From Burkholderia sp. Ac-20365 (lineage in GTDB: Bacteria; Pseudomonadota; Gammaproteobacteria; Burkholderiales; Burkholderiaceae): a DNA stretch of 64,000 bases. The stretch's first letter is position 1; every line of letters starts with the position of its first letter. A program made the translations under genes and the position numbers. The notes below the pieces were generated by a model that did no database searches, was not told the DNA's origin, and was given only the letters and a program-made list of their open reading frames with translations. Shown here in pieces: positions 44,970 through 53,210 of the stretch. The stretch is taken from contig NZ_JAAGPI010000012.1 of the NCBI RefSeq assembly GCF_017104715.1, positions 62,001-126,000 of the forward strand, read 5' to 3'.

Positions 44970-46124
44970 TCAGCTTCCCGCCTTCGTGACGACGGGCGCC
45001 CACGCGTTGTCCTTCACCTGATAGAGCGTCGACGCGGCGTTCTTCAGATCGCCGTTCGCCTCGAACACGATCTTGCCCGTCGAGCCGTCATAGTCGCTCG
45101 ACTTAATCGCCGCGTTGAACACGTCTGGCTTCACTGAATTGGTCTGCAACATCGCCTTGATCGCGAGGCCGGCAGCGTCGTACGCGAACGGCGCGTAGGC
45201 CAGCATGTCGGTGCCGTAGGTCTTCTTGAATTCGCTCGCGAAGTGCTTGCCTGCCGAGGTCGATTCGAGCGGATGTCCGTATTCCCACGCCATGGCGCCT
45301 TCGGCAGCCGGACCCGCAAGCTTGATGAAGTCCGCATCCACCACCCCGCCGCCGCCCACAAACTGCGTCTTCATGCCAAGCTGCCGCATGCGCTTGACGA
45401 TCATCGCCGCCTGCGCGTCGAGCACGCCGCAGTAAAGCAGATCGACATTCATGCTCTTGATATGCGTGAGCTGCGCGCTGAAATCGACGGCCTTGTCGCT
45501 GGTGAACTGGCGGTCGACAATCGTGCCACCTGCCGCCTTGACCGCCTTTTCGAACTCTTCGGTCTCGCCCTGTCCGAACGCCGTGCGGTCGTCCAGCACG
45601 GCAATGCGTTTGGCCTTCGTCACGAGCATCGCGTAGTTTCCGGCGGCGCCTGCGTTCTGCGCATCGTTGGCGATGACGCGATAGACCGTCGACAGACCCG
45701 CTTGCGTAATAGTCGGGTTGGTTGCCGAAGGCGTGAGCATCGGAATGCCCGCCTTCGCGTAGATTTGCGACGCCGGCAATGTCGTGCCTGAATTGAAGTG
45801 CCCGACGACGAACGTTGCGCCGCTGTCGACGAGTTGCTGCGCGACCTGCACACCAATGCGCGGGTCGGCCTGATCGTCGCCTGAAATCACTTCGAACCTC
45901 ACGGGCGCGCCGCCGATCATCGGGTGCTTCGCGTTAGCCTGCGCGACGGCCATCTTCACGCCCGCTTCGATGTCTTTGCCATAAGCCGCATTGCCGCCCG
46001 ACATCGGCGCCACCACACCGATCTTCACTACTGTGTCCTGCGCCTGCGCGCCGGCGGCGAGCATCGACAGCGCCACGCCGATTAAGCATGCAAAAGGACG
46101 AAGCTTGAACGCACTGGAACTCAT
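44970..46124 (-). CDS. ABC transporter periplasmic binding protein, LivK-like (type I fold)
   Basis: A 384-residue secreted protein with a Sec signal (cut near AGAQAQ, residue 29) and the Leu/Ile/Val-binding-protein fold: VKIGVVAPMSGGNAAYGKDIEAG, VVGHFNSGTTLPASQIYA, LTPSATNPTIT, YDAAGLAIKAM. No permease or ATPase gene is adjacent, so it either shares a transport core encoded elsewhere or acts as a sensor. It follows nicF by about 250 bases on the same strand. Many relatives bind aromatic acids, which would suit the pyridine cluster. Confidence 0.9.
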   Translation of the reverse strand: MSSSAFKLRPFACLIGVALSMLAAGAQAQDTVVKIGVVAPMSGGNAAYGKDIEAGVKMAVAQANAKHPMIGGAPVRFEVISGDDQADPRIGVQVAQQLVDSGATFVVGHFNSGTTLPASQIYAKAGIPMLTPSATNPTITQAGLSTVYRVIANDAQNAGAAGNYAMLVTKAKRIAVLDDRTAFGQGETEEFEKAVKAAGGTIVDRQFTSDKAVDFSAQLTHIKSMNVDLLYCGVLDAQAAMIVKRMRQLGMKTQFVGGGGVVDADFIKLAGPAAEGAMAWEYGHPLESTSAGKHFASEFKKTYGTDMLAYAPFAYDAAGLAIKAMLQTNSVKPDVFNAAIKSSDYDGSTGKIVFEANGDLKNAASTLYQVKDNAWAPVVTKAGS

Positions 46125-46260
46125 CTCGAATCCTTACCAGAAAGAATGAATGAACGAAGCGAAAAATCCGGACCATCCGCCGCGTGGCAGGATCCGACAC
46201 CTACTGGCGAGCGCCCTTTGACATCGTCAGGTCTCGCCTTGACACTGCCCGTTCGCGAGA

Positions 46261-46299
46261 TCGCCTCACCTGTGTCCTGACGACACATATGACAGGCGA
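46261..46299. promoter_or_regulatory. nested dyad between nicF and the binding-protein gene
   Basis: TCGCCT and AGGCGA (46261-46266, 46294-46299) enclose a second stem TGTGTC/GACACA (46271-46276, 46282-46287). There is no T run. It could terminate nicF or be an operator for a separate promoter of the binding-protein gene. Confidence 0.4.
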
Positions 46300-46376
46300 A
46301 CCGTCGAACCCGGCGACCAGCACGTCCCCTCTTCTGCTCTTGTTCGTCTTTTGTTGTGGATGTCTTCGACGCGCGC

Positions 46377-47012
46377 TCAGGTTTCTGCCGGCATTTGGCG
46401 GAACAGCGCGAGCGCTTCGTCACGCGGCATCACGGCTGCGTACTTCTGCGCCATGTCGAACAGATTCGCTTCATGCGGACCGATCGCGCGATCGCCCACG
46501 CAGTCCGAGAGCACAAAAGGACGGAACCCGTACTGCATCGCATCGACGACACTGGCGCGCACGCAACCGCTCGTAACGGCTCCCGCGACCACGAGCGTGC
46601 GAACGCCGCGATGCGCAAGCCATGCCGCGAGCGACGTGCCGAAGAACGCGGACGGCACCGATTTGCGAACCACCAGTTCGCCATCGCGCGGCGCAAGTTC
46701 GGGCACGATCGCGCTGTTGTGCGCATGCTCCTTGAGCGTCAGCATGCCGGGCACCTTGAGCGAGAAAACGTTGTGGTCGGCATCGTCATCCGCATAGACG
46801 ATGCGTGAATGCGCGACAGGCCATTGCTGTTCCCGAGCGTGCGCGAGCAACGGCACCGTGCGTTCGATGGCGGCAGGAATGTTTCCGCCACCGAATACAT
46901 CGGGATCGGCAAAGCCGTTCACGAAGTCGATGATCAGCAGCGCGATGGGCGCCAAAGGTTCGAGCGTCGAGCCGAAGCCCTGGCGCCGGTATGTGTCGAG
47001 TTCTGCGGACAT
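46377..47012 (-). CDS. nicF: maleamate amidohydrolase (isochorismatase-like)
   Basis: Hydrolyses maleamate to maleate and ammonia. The 211-residue protein has the cysteine-hydrolase triad of the isochorismatase fold: Asp29 in LLIIDFVNGF, Lys117 in VVRKSVPSAF and Cys150 in GAVTSGCVRAS, with the cis-peptide Gly-Ala-Val-Thr just before. Length and spacing match NicF. It lies 17 bases after nicX in the same operon, and its substrate is the product of the NicD-like enzyme. This step frees the ring nitrogen as ammonia. Confidence 0.9.
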   Translation of the reverse strand: MSAELDTYRRQGFGSTLEPLAPIALLIIDFVNGFADPDVFGGGNIPAAIERTVPLLAHAREQQWPVAHSRIVYADDDADHNVFSLKVPGMLTLKEHAHNSAIVPELAPRDGELVVRKSVPSAFFGTSLAAWLAHRGVRTLVVAGAVTSGCVRASVVDAMQYGFRPFVLSDCVGDRAIGPHEANLFDMAQKYAAVMPRDEALALFRQMPAET

Positions 47013-47029
47013 GATGTCGGCTCATGAGA

Positions 47030-48064
47030 TTAGCGATCGAGTACCTTGCCGTCGCGCACGACCGCTTCGCCGTCGAGCGAAACGGTGCAATTACGCAGCG
47101 GAATATCGATGTGGCACGCCGTCGTGCGCGCGCCGCCCGCTTCGTTGTTCGGTCCAAGCGAGAACAGGAAATTGCCCTCGTACGCACGGGCGTCCATGCC
47201 GATGGTCGCCTCGCGGTCGTAGAGACCGAGCGTCGACCACCGTGCGCGCGGCTGAAGACCCCAGCCGATGTGCGAGATCGCATACGCTTCCGGGTCGTCG
47301 AACGACTCCATGTAATCGCGCAACAGCGCTGCGTCGACGCCGCCTTCGATACGCGTGGCGAAGCCGTTTTCAACGGTCAACTCGATCGCGTCCTGCGCAT
47401 AGCGCTTTTGCGGCAACAGGATGTCTCCGCGATCGATCACGATGCGGCCGTGCGCACCGCCTTCGTTGGGAAACGTCAGCACGAATCCGCTTGGCCAGTG
47501 GTCCCAACGGCCCGGCTCGTCGACGAAACCGTATTCGGCAATCGCTTCGAACTCGCCGAGCGGACAATGCAGGTCGGTTCCTTCCGGCGAACTCACGTGC
47601 ATCGTCTTTGCCCCTGCAATACGCGCCTTCGCATTCAGCACGCGCTCGCGGTCGGCCGCGCTCGGCACGAGACGCGCGAGCACTTCCGGCGGCTCGACAG
47701 CAAGCAGGATCTTCGTCCCTGTCTTGAGGATGTCGAGTTGCTCGGGTGAAAACAACAAGGTCATCAGATCGAGCACCAGATCGCTTTCCTTCAACGCGGC
47801 GATTGCGGCACGATTGCCCGTGAGCGGCGTGGTGCCGAGATAGGCAAGCGAGTCGCGGCTGAGCGCCTTTTCGCCGTTGACGGGCGGCAGATCCAAACGG
47901 TTCACGATCGCGCCCATCGACTGCGCCGCGATCAACGCTGTAGAAAGCGTCTGCGGATGCGTCGTCGCGCTCGTGAGAATGGTCACGGTCTGCCCCGCTT
48001 CGACACGCGACAGGCTCAGCACCTGCTTCCACGACTCGATCAGCTGATAGTCGCTAACTGGCAT
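47030..48064 (-). CDS. nicX: 2,5-dihydroxypyridine 5,6-dioxygenase
   Basis: Iron(II) enzyme that opens the ring of 2,5-dihydroxypyridine to N-formylmaleamate. The 344-residue protein strongly matches NicX, with DEPGRWDHWPSG (Glu ligand), AISHIGWGLQPRARW (His ligand) and CHIDIPLRNC (His and Asp ligands). The fold is that of M29-type aminopeptidases. The start overlaps the nicD stop by 11 bases. It is the step that defines the pathway: whichever compound enters the operon, it must be converted to 2,5-dihydroxypyridine. Confidence 0.93.
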   Translation of the reverse strand: MPVSDYQLIESWKQVLSLSRVEAGQTVTILTSATTHPQTLSTALIAAQSMGAIVNRLDLPPVNGEKALSRDSLAYLGTTPLTGNRAAIAALKESDLVLDLMTLLFSPEQLDILKTGTKILLAVEPPEVLARLVPSAADRERVLNAKARIAGAKTMHVSSPEGTDLHCPLGEFEAIAEYGFVDEPGRWDHWPSGFVLTFPNEGGAHGRIVIDRGDILLPQKRYAQDAIELTVENGFATRIEGGVDAALLRDYMESFDDPEAYAISHIGWGLQPRARWSTLGLYDREATIGMDARAYEGNFLFSLGPNNEAGGARTTACHIDIPLRNCTVSLDGEAVVRDGKVLDR

Positions 48065-48917
48065 CCGATTCTCCCTTTTTCATCGATGGCAACGCTGCGC
48101 CGAGAAATGCGCCGAAGGCATCGTAGAACCCTGCTTCGTCGTCCCACGGAATCATGTGGCCCGCGTTGGCGACGCGGCAGTGCTGAAGTTGTGGCATCAG
48201 CGCGCGGATTTCTTCGACGTCTTCGGGCAGCACGACATCGCCGCGTCCAGCGGTAATCAGCAGCGTGGGAATGGACACATGCGGCATGTCGGTATGAATG
48301 TCGTCGGTATGGAAACCATCGAAGCTCGCCAGCACCGCGCGTTCGTCACAGGTATGCAGCCACTCTGCGCGGCATTGCAGTTGCGCCTGGGTCCACGTCG
48401 GGCAGAATTCGCGCATCGCGTCGGCGGTCATGCCTTCCCGCGCGAGGCGCATCGAATCGATGTACCACGGCAACTTCGCTGGATACGCGCGACGGTTCGG
48501 ACCCGATACGGGCGGGTCGACCATCACGAGGCGTGTCATGCCGGCTGGCTGTTTGTGCGCGGCACGCACGCCGATCCGTGCGCCCATCGAGTGGCCGACC
48601 ACGCTATAGCGCGTCAGACCCAATGCTTCGGCGAACGCGATCAGGTCATCTGCCTGCGCGTCGAGTCCATAGTCGAGCGCGTCGCCCGCCGACGACAGAC
48701 CACGTCCGCGCACATCCAGCACATAGGTATCGAACGCCTGCCCGAACCACGCGCCGACGAATGCCCACGTCGCCGCCGGACTCGTGATGCCCGGCACGAT
48801 GACCACGGAATCTCGCGCAGCGCGCGCGCCATGCTGTCCGCCGTAGCGCAGATAGTGTTGCCGGATGCCGTTCGCACGCACATTTGCGCCGCAAACGAAG
48901 GTATCGGGAGTGTCCAT
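48054..48917 (-). CDS. nicD: N-formylmaleamate deformylase
   Basis: Alpha/beta-hydrolase of 287 residues that removes formate from N-formylmaleamate to give maleamate. Match to NicD is clear: ANGIRQHYLRYGG at the N-terminus, VPGITSPAATWAFVG, the nucleophile Ser110 in VGHSMGAR, VDPPVSGPNRRAYPAKLPWY and NAGHMIPWDD with the catalytic His. GGAGAG precedes the ATG. It sits between the nicE and nicX genes and overlaps nicX, which makes its substrate. Confidence 0.92.
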   Translation of the reverse strand: MDTPDTFVCGANVRANGIRQHYLRYGGQHGARAARDSVVIVPGITSPAATWAFVGAWFGQAFDTYVLDVRGRGLSSAGDALDYGLDAQADDLIAFAEALGLTRYSVVGHSMGARIGVRAAHKQPAGMTRLVMVDPPVSGPNRRAYPAKLPWYIDSMRLAREGMTADAMREFCPTWTQAQLQCRAEWLHTCDERAVLASFDGFHTDDIHTDMPHVSIPTLLITAGRGDVVLPEDVEEIRALMPQLQHCRVANAGHMIPWDDEAGFYDAFGAFLGAALPSMKKGESDAS

Positions 48918-48932
48918 CGTTCTCTCCGTGTA

Positions 48933-49685
48933 TCAGTACGCGCCCGACAGCAGCGCGCCCGCACCCGGCACGACCGCTTCGAGTCCCAGTTGCTTGAGCA
49001 TTGCGTACGTGGTCGCGACGGCGGCCGTGATGACGGGCTTGCCTGTCATCGCTTCGACTTTCGCAATGGCCGGCAACGACGGCATCTGCACACACGCGGA
49101 AAGCACGATCGCATCGGCGTCTTCATAACGCAGCGTCTTGACGATCTCCGGCAAACGCTGCGGATCGTGCCGCCCGACATCGAGGTTGTCGGGTATCTCC
49201 AGCGCGCAGTAGTCGAGCACCTCATAGCCTTCATGGCGGATGTAGTCGACTACCAGTTCGGTCAGCGGCCTGAGATACGGTGCGACCACGACAATCTTGC
49301 GCGCGCCTATCACCCGCAGTGCATCGATCAACGCGCCCGCGCTCGTAATCACAGGCGCATGCCCATCGTTCTCAGCGGTGCGCTCCGTCAAACGCGCCTG
49401 CGATACGCGGTGGTAGCCGTGCCCCATCGCCATGATCGCGACGAGACATGCGTAGCCGAGCACGTCGACGCGTGCGTCGCTCAGCTCCGTCGCGCATCGG
49501 TCGGATTCGACATCCATCGCCGCCAGTTCTTCCTTGACGACGCGCTTCATGCGCATGCGGCTGGAATGGAACGTAAAGCGCTCGGGCCGTATTGCCTGGC
49601 GGGCAAGCAGCATGGCGGGAATCTCCGTCTCCATCGTCGTATTCGAACTCGGCACGATCTGGCCGATCCGGTATTGCTTCGTCAT
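48933..49685 (-). CDS. nicE: maleate cis-trans isomerase
   Basis: Converts maleate to fumarate, the entry to the TCA cycle. The 250-residue protein belongs to the Asp/Glu racemase superfamily. The two catalytic cysteines are Cys80 in YACLVAIM and Cys198 in SACVQMPS. The N-terminal IGQIVPSSNTTMETEIPAML is typical. I chose the ATG at 49685 (MTKQYRIG), 38 bases after the monooxygenase stop; a longer frame overlaps that gene and lacks family similarity. It is out of reaction order in the operon, as often. Confidence 0.92.
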   Translation of the reverse strand: MTKQYRIGQIVPSSNTTMETEIPAMLLARQAIRPERFTFHSSRMRMKRVVKEELAAMDVESDRCATELSDARVDVLGYACLVAIMAMGHGYHRVSQARLTERTAENDGHAPVITSAGALIDALRVIGARKIVVVAPYLRPLTELVVDYIRHEGYEVLDYCALEIPDNLDVGRHDPQRLPEIVKTLRYEDADAIVLSACVQMPSLPAIAKVEAMTGKPVITAAVATTYAMLKQLGLEAVVPGAGALLSGAY

Positions 49686-49723
49686 TGCCTGTCCCGTTTC
49701 CTGAACGTTGCTGAAGTCCACGC

Positions 49724-50929
49724 TCACGCTGTCTGATGAAAGCGTTCGGCGCAGCGCACCGCGTCGTACTCGTACACCCATTCGGCCTTGATGCCGACGG
49801 CGTTCGGATTGTTCTTTTGCTGCAGTTCCATTTCGCGGTCGCGCTTTTCCTGCTCTTCCGGCGATGCGAGGTGGTACGTGCGCCCACGCTCACGTGCTTC
49901 GAGCTGCACGCGCGCGGTGCGCGGCCGACGCTCTGCTTCGTACGCGGACAGTGCGTTGTCGATCTGTTCGAAATGCGTCAGCGCTTGCGCGAGCACGTAA
50001 GCGTCTTCGATCGCCATCGCCGCGCCTTGCGACAGGAACGGCAGCATCGGATGCGCGGCGTCGCCGAGCAACGTAGCCGCGCCCTTCGACCATTGCGGCA
50101 TCGGATCACGATCGAACAAGCCCCATTTGAAGGTGGTCGAACTGTCCGTGAGCTTGAACAGTTCGACGAGATCGGGGTGCCATCCTTCGTAGGCCGCAAG
50201 CAGTTCCTCGCGTGAACTCGGTTCGGTCCACGATTCCGCGACCCATTGCGCGCTTTCGTTGACCGCGACAATATTGACGGCCGCGCCGCCCTTCACGTAG
50301 TAGGTGACGACGTGGGCCTTCGGACCCATCCAGAACGACGCGTCGGGACTCACGAACGGTAGCGGATGCTTGTCCACTGGAACGAGCGCGCGCCAGCACA
50401 TATGCCCCGTGAAACTCGCGGGCGCTTCGCCCCATAGCGAAGCACGCACGACGGAATGAATGCCGTCCGCGCCGACGATCAGATCGGCTTCGAACGACGT
50501 GCCATCGGCGAAATGCGCGGTCGCCTTGCCGTTGTTCTGTGTGATGCGCTCGCACTGGGCGTTGAACGTGACGTTCTCCGGCTTCAGATCGCGCGACAGA
50601 ATGGCGTGGAGATCCGCACGATGCACGTGATAAAAGTCGGCGCCGAACAGCCGCGGGCAAATCTCCTTCAGCGGCGTGCGAAAGAGTTGCCGCGCGCTTT
50701 CCCAGTTGCGGCCCATCATCGCTTCCGGCAGAAAGCCGACAGCTTCCAGGATATCCGCCAGACCGAGCGCCTTCAGCACTTTCACGGCATTGGGTGTCAT
50801 CTGCACGCCAGCGCCGATTTCGCCGAACGCCTGGGCGCGTTCGAACACATGCGCTTCGATACCCTTTTGCTGCAACGCCAGTGCGAGCGTCACACCACCT
50901 ATTCCGCCGCCGATGATTGCAATCTTCAT
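49724..50929 (-). CDS. nicC: FAD-dependent hydroxypyridine monooxygenase, NicC-like
   Basis: Group A flavoprotein hydroxylase of 401 residues with the Rossmann motif IIGGGIGGVTLALAL, the NAD(P)H/FAD motif IVGADGIHSVVR and the second FAD motif LLGDAAHPMLPFLSQGAAMAIEDA. By context it makes 2,5-dihydroxypyridine by decarboxylative hydroxylation, as NicC does with 6-hydroxynicotinate. The His-x4-Tyr pair that I recall as substrate-binding in NicC is present (AHVVTYYVKGG), but the site equivalent to His47 is Gln (GAGVQMTPNA). The substrate may therefore differ, for example another hydroxypyridine carboxylate. GGATTACTA precedes the ATG. Confidence 0.85.
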   Translation of the reverse strand: MKIAIIGGGIGGVTLALALQQKGIEAHVFERAQAFGEIGAGVQMTPNAVKVLKALGLADILEAVGFLPEAMMGRNWESARQLFRTPLKEICPRLFGADFYHVHRADLHAILSRDLKPENVTFNAQCERITQNNGKATAHFADGTSFEADLIVGADGIHSVVRASLWGEAPASFTGHMCWRALVPVDKHPLPFVSPDASFWMGPKAHVVTYYVKGGAAVNIVAVNESAQWVAESWTEPSSREELLAAYEGWHPDLVELFKLTDSSTTFKWGLFDRDPMPQWSKGAATLLGDAAHPMLPFLSQGAAMAIEDAYVLAQALTHFEQIDNALSAYEAERRPRTARVQLEARERGRTYHLASPEEQEKRDREMELQQKNNPNAVGIKAEWVYEYDAVRCAERFHQTA

Positions 50930-50984
50930 TAGTAATCCTTTCTTGATGACATAAACCGACGCGATGATTTCTATCTATCCGTCT

Positions 50985-51944
50985 TTACAGATCGAGCACG
51001 AGCGACGCTCCGACGCCTCTCGAACAACAGATCATCATGCAGCTATTTGCCTTGCGCTGTGCGGGCGTCAAGATGGCATCGCGATGCTCGACTTCACCCG
51101 ACAGCACTTTCACTTCGCACGCGCCGCAAACGCCTTCTTCGCACGAATACGACACATCGACACCCGCTTCGATGCATGCCTGAAGCAGCGTTTCTCCGGC
51201 CGTCACCATCAACGTCCGTTTGGATCGCACAAGCTGCACCTGAAACGCGTCGGCGGGCAGACTCTCCGGCGCGCTGAACCGCTCGCGATGCACCGCGTGT
51301 TCCGGCCGGTTCGCGCACACCGCGTCGAATTCGTTCAGCATCGGTTCGGGACCGCAGCAATACAGTTGCGTATCCATCGGCAGATCGCGGATGACATCGC
51401 TGATACGCAGCGATGGTTGCCCAGGCGCTGAGTCGTGCAGCAAATGCACGCATTCATCGTCGCGCAGTTCATCGAAAAACAGCGTCCTGCCGCGATTCGC
51501 AGTCCAGTAGTACAACTCGACCGCTGCGCCCGCTTGCTTGAGGCTTCGATACATCGACACAATGGGCGTAATGCCGATCCCGCCTGCAAACAGCACATAC
51601 CGTTTCGCGCCATGTTCGAGTCGAAAGTGATTGCGCGGCATGGACAACCGGTACGTTTTCCCAACCACGCTGTCGTAATGAAGTGCCCGCGATCCGCCTC
51701 TTCCGCGCTCCGACACCTGCACGGCAACGGTATAACTTCCAGGTGCAACGGGCGGCCAGAGCAACGAATACTGCCGACGATGCGCTTCGCAGATCTGCAC
51801 GTCGATATGCGCGCCCGGTTCGAAGTCAGGCAACACCTCGCCATCCACAGAAGCGAACCGGTACAGGTTGATCCCGTCCGCGCCGAACGAGATATCGCTT
51901 AATCGCAGTGTGAGGTCGTCGTCGCGCGTGTCAGATGACGCCAT
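50985..51944 (-). CDS. Rieske oxygenase reductase component (VanB-like)
   Basis: A 319-residue NAD(P)H reductase that feeds electrons to the oxygenase encoded just upstream. Domain order is flavin-binding barrel (REYSLL-type RRQYSLLWPP), nucleotide-binding domain (FAGGIGITPIVSMYR, YCCGPEPMLNEF), then a C-terminal plant-type [2Fe-2S] ferredoxin with CEEGVCGACEVKVLSG and a distal Cys in CMMICC. It overlaps the oxygenase stop by 14 bases, so translation is coupled. The arrangement is that of vanillate-demethylase or phthalate-dioxygenase reductases. Confidence 0.92.
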   Translation of the reverse strand: MASSDTRDDDLTLRLSDISFGADGINLYRFASVDGEVLPDFEPGAHIDVQICEAHRRQYSLLWPPVAPGSYTVAVQVSERGRGGSRALHYDSVVGKTYRLSMPRNHFRLEHGAKRYVLFAGGIGITPIVSMYRSLKQAGAAVELYYWTANRGRTLFFDELRDDECVHLLHDSAPGQPSLRISDVIRDLPMDTQLYCCGPEPMLNEFDAVCANRPEHAVHRERFSAPESLPADAFQVQLVRSKRTLMVTAGETLLQACIEAGVDVSYSCEEGVCGACEVKVLSGEVEHRDAILTPAQRKANSCMMICCSRGVGASLVLDL

Positions 51945-52989
51945 AGGAGATTCCCTTGTTCCGAAGCCACATACGATAGCGCTGACCCATCAGGTCCGTG
52001 CGGTGATGCAACTCATAGCGCAACTCGGTCGGAATGCGTTCTGGCCGCTGCGTTTCGACGATATCCTTGTCCTGATTGAAAATGACGTCGGCCCGATCGC
52101 GCACCGCCGTCGGGTCCGGCGACGGACGCACGTTCAGCGCCGCGCAGACACGCACGATGCAGTGCCTGTCGTCGACCATCTGCACGGTAAAGAAGGTGCC
52201 GAACAGGTCCGAATGCTCGGTAATAGGCTGGCCGCTCGCATCCGAGCGTTGCGTGCGTTTGCGGAAGTACGCAACGAGCGGACGCAATGCGTGATACGTG
52301 TAGAAGGCAATCAGCGGATGCCCCGTCGCATCGCCAACCGGTTGAAACACGCGCACTTCCGAAGACTTCAGGCCCGTTTCGACTTCTTCGACGGTATAGG
52401 GATCGAGCCGGTCAGCGTTGTCTTTCACGCCATTCAGACCGGCATGCACGAAGGGAAAGTGCGACGCGTCGATGAAGTTCTCGATCGCGCGATAGCCGTT
52501 CGCGTTGTACACGTAAGGTCCGCTGTGAACCTTCATGAATTCCGTATCGTCCCAATCGGGAAACGTGGGGATGTCCGAATGCGGTTCGCCGAGGCACACC
52601 CACACGAATCCGAAGCGCTCTTCGGCGTGATAGGGAAACGCCACAGCCTTTTTCATCGGCTTCTCGTCGGGCGCGGCGGGCATCCTCGTGCACTTGCCGC
52701 TGCAGTCGTATTCCCAGCCGTGATACGGGCATACGACGTGATCGTTCGAAATCCATCCCTTCGACAGCCGCGCGCCGCGATGGATGCACAGGTCTTCCCA
52801 CACATGAATCTGACCGGATTCGCTGCGCCACACGATCAGATCGCGCTCGAGCAGACGCGTCGGATAGATCGTTCCCGCCTGAAAGTCGTCGGCGTAACCG
52901 ACGACTTGCCAGTCATTGAGCAGGACGGGGTCCTGACATCCATCGAGTGCGGTAATAGGTACGACTTTCATCTCGCCAGGCGCGTTCAT
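51931..52989 (-). CDS. Rieske non-heme iron oxygenase, terminal oxygenase component
   Basis: A 352-residue oxygenase. Rieske cluster ligands are Cys68, His70, Cys87 and His90 (CIHRGA and CPYHGW). The mononuclear iron site has Asp174, His177 and His182 in ENFIDASHFPFVH, with a likely Asp ligand in NQDKDIVE near the C-terminus. It is closest in layout to the single-component VanA/phthalate group, which performs O- or N-demethylation and ring hydroxylation. It heads the nic-like operon, so it likely converts an unknown substituted pyridine into the substrate of the NicC-like enzyme. No nicotinate hydroxylase genes are present. Confidence 0.92.
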   Translation of the reverse strand: MNAPGEMKVVPITALDGCQDPVLLNDWQVVGYADDFQAGTIYPTRLLERDLIVWRSESGQIHVWEDLCIHRGARLSKGWISNDHVVCPYHGWEYDCSGKCTRMPAAPDEKPMKKAVAFPYHAEERFGFVWVCLGEPHSDIPTFPDWDDTEFMKVHSGPYVYNANGYRAIENFIDASHFPFVHAGLNGVKDNADRLDPYTVEEVETGLKSSEVRVFQPVGDATGHPLIAFYTYHALRPLVAYFRKRTQRSDASGQPITEHSDLFGTFFTVQMVDDRHCIVRVCAALNVRPSPDPTAVRDRADVIFNQDKDIVETQRPERIPTELRYELHHRTDLMGQRYRMWLRNKGISYGVI

Positions 52990-53150
52990 GATGTCCTTCT
53001 CGTTCCGGTGCGGTTGCGCTGTGTTTCGCGCAGTTCGTGGGGTTGGAGAAAGTATCGAAGGACAATTTTGTCTTGTCGTTTTAATAGACCGTCATTCGAT
53101 CTTCATATCTCGCCATTCCGTATTTGCGCAGCGCGGAATTTTTTTCCGTG

Positions 53151-53179
53151 TTGACAGTGCCGCTTTTGTACGGGTAAAT
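53151..53179 (+). promoter_or_regulatory. candidate promoter of the AraC-type regulator gene
   Basis: A perfect -35 TTGACA at 53151-53156 is followed after 17 bases by a weak -10, GTAAAT. It lies 30 bases before the regulator's ATG. The rest of the 221-base divergent gap should hold the promoter of the Rieske operon; I could not place it firmly. Confidence 0.45.
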
Positions 53180-53210
53180 CATGGCGTGATTCCGCAACCG
53201 GGCCGGCTCC

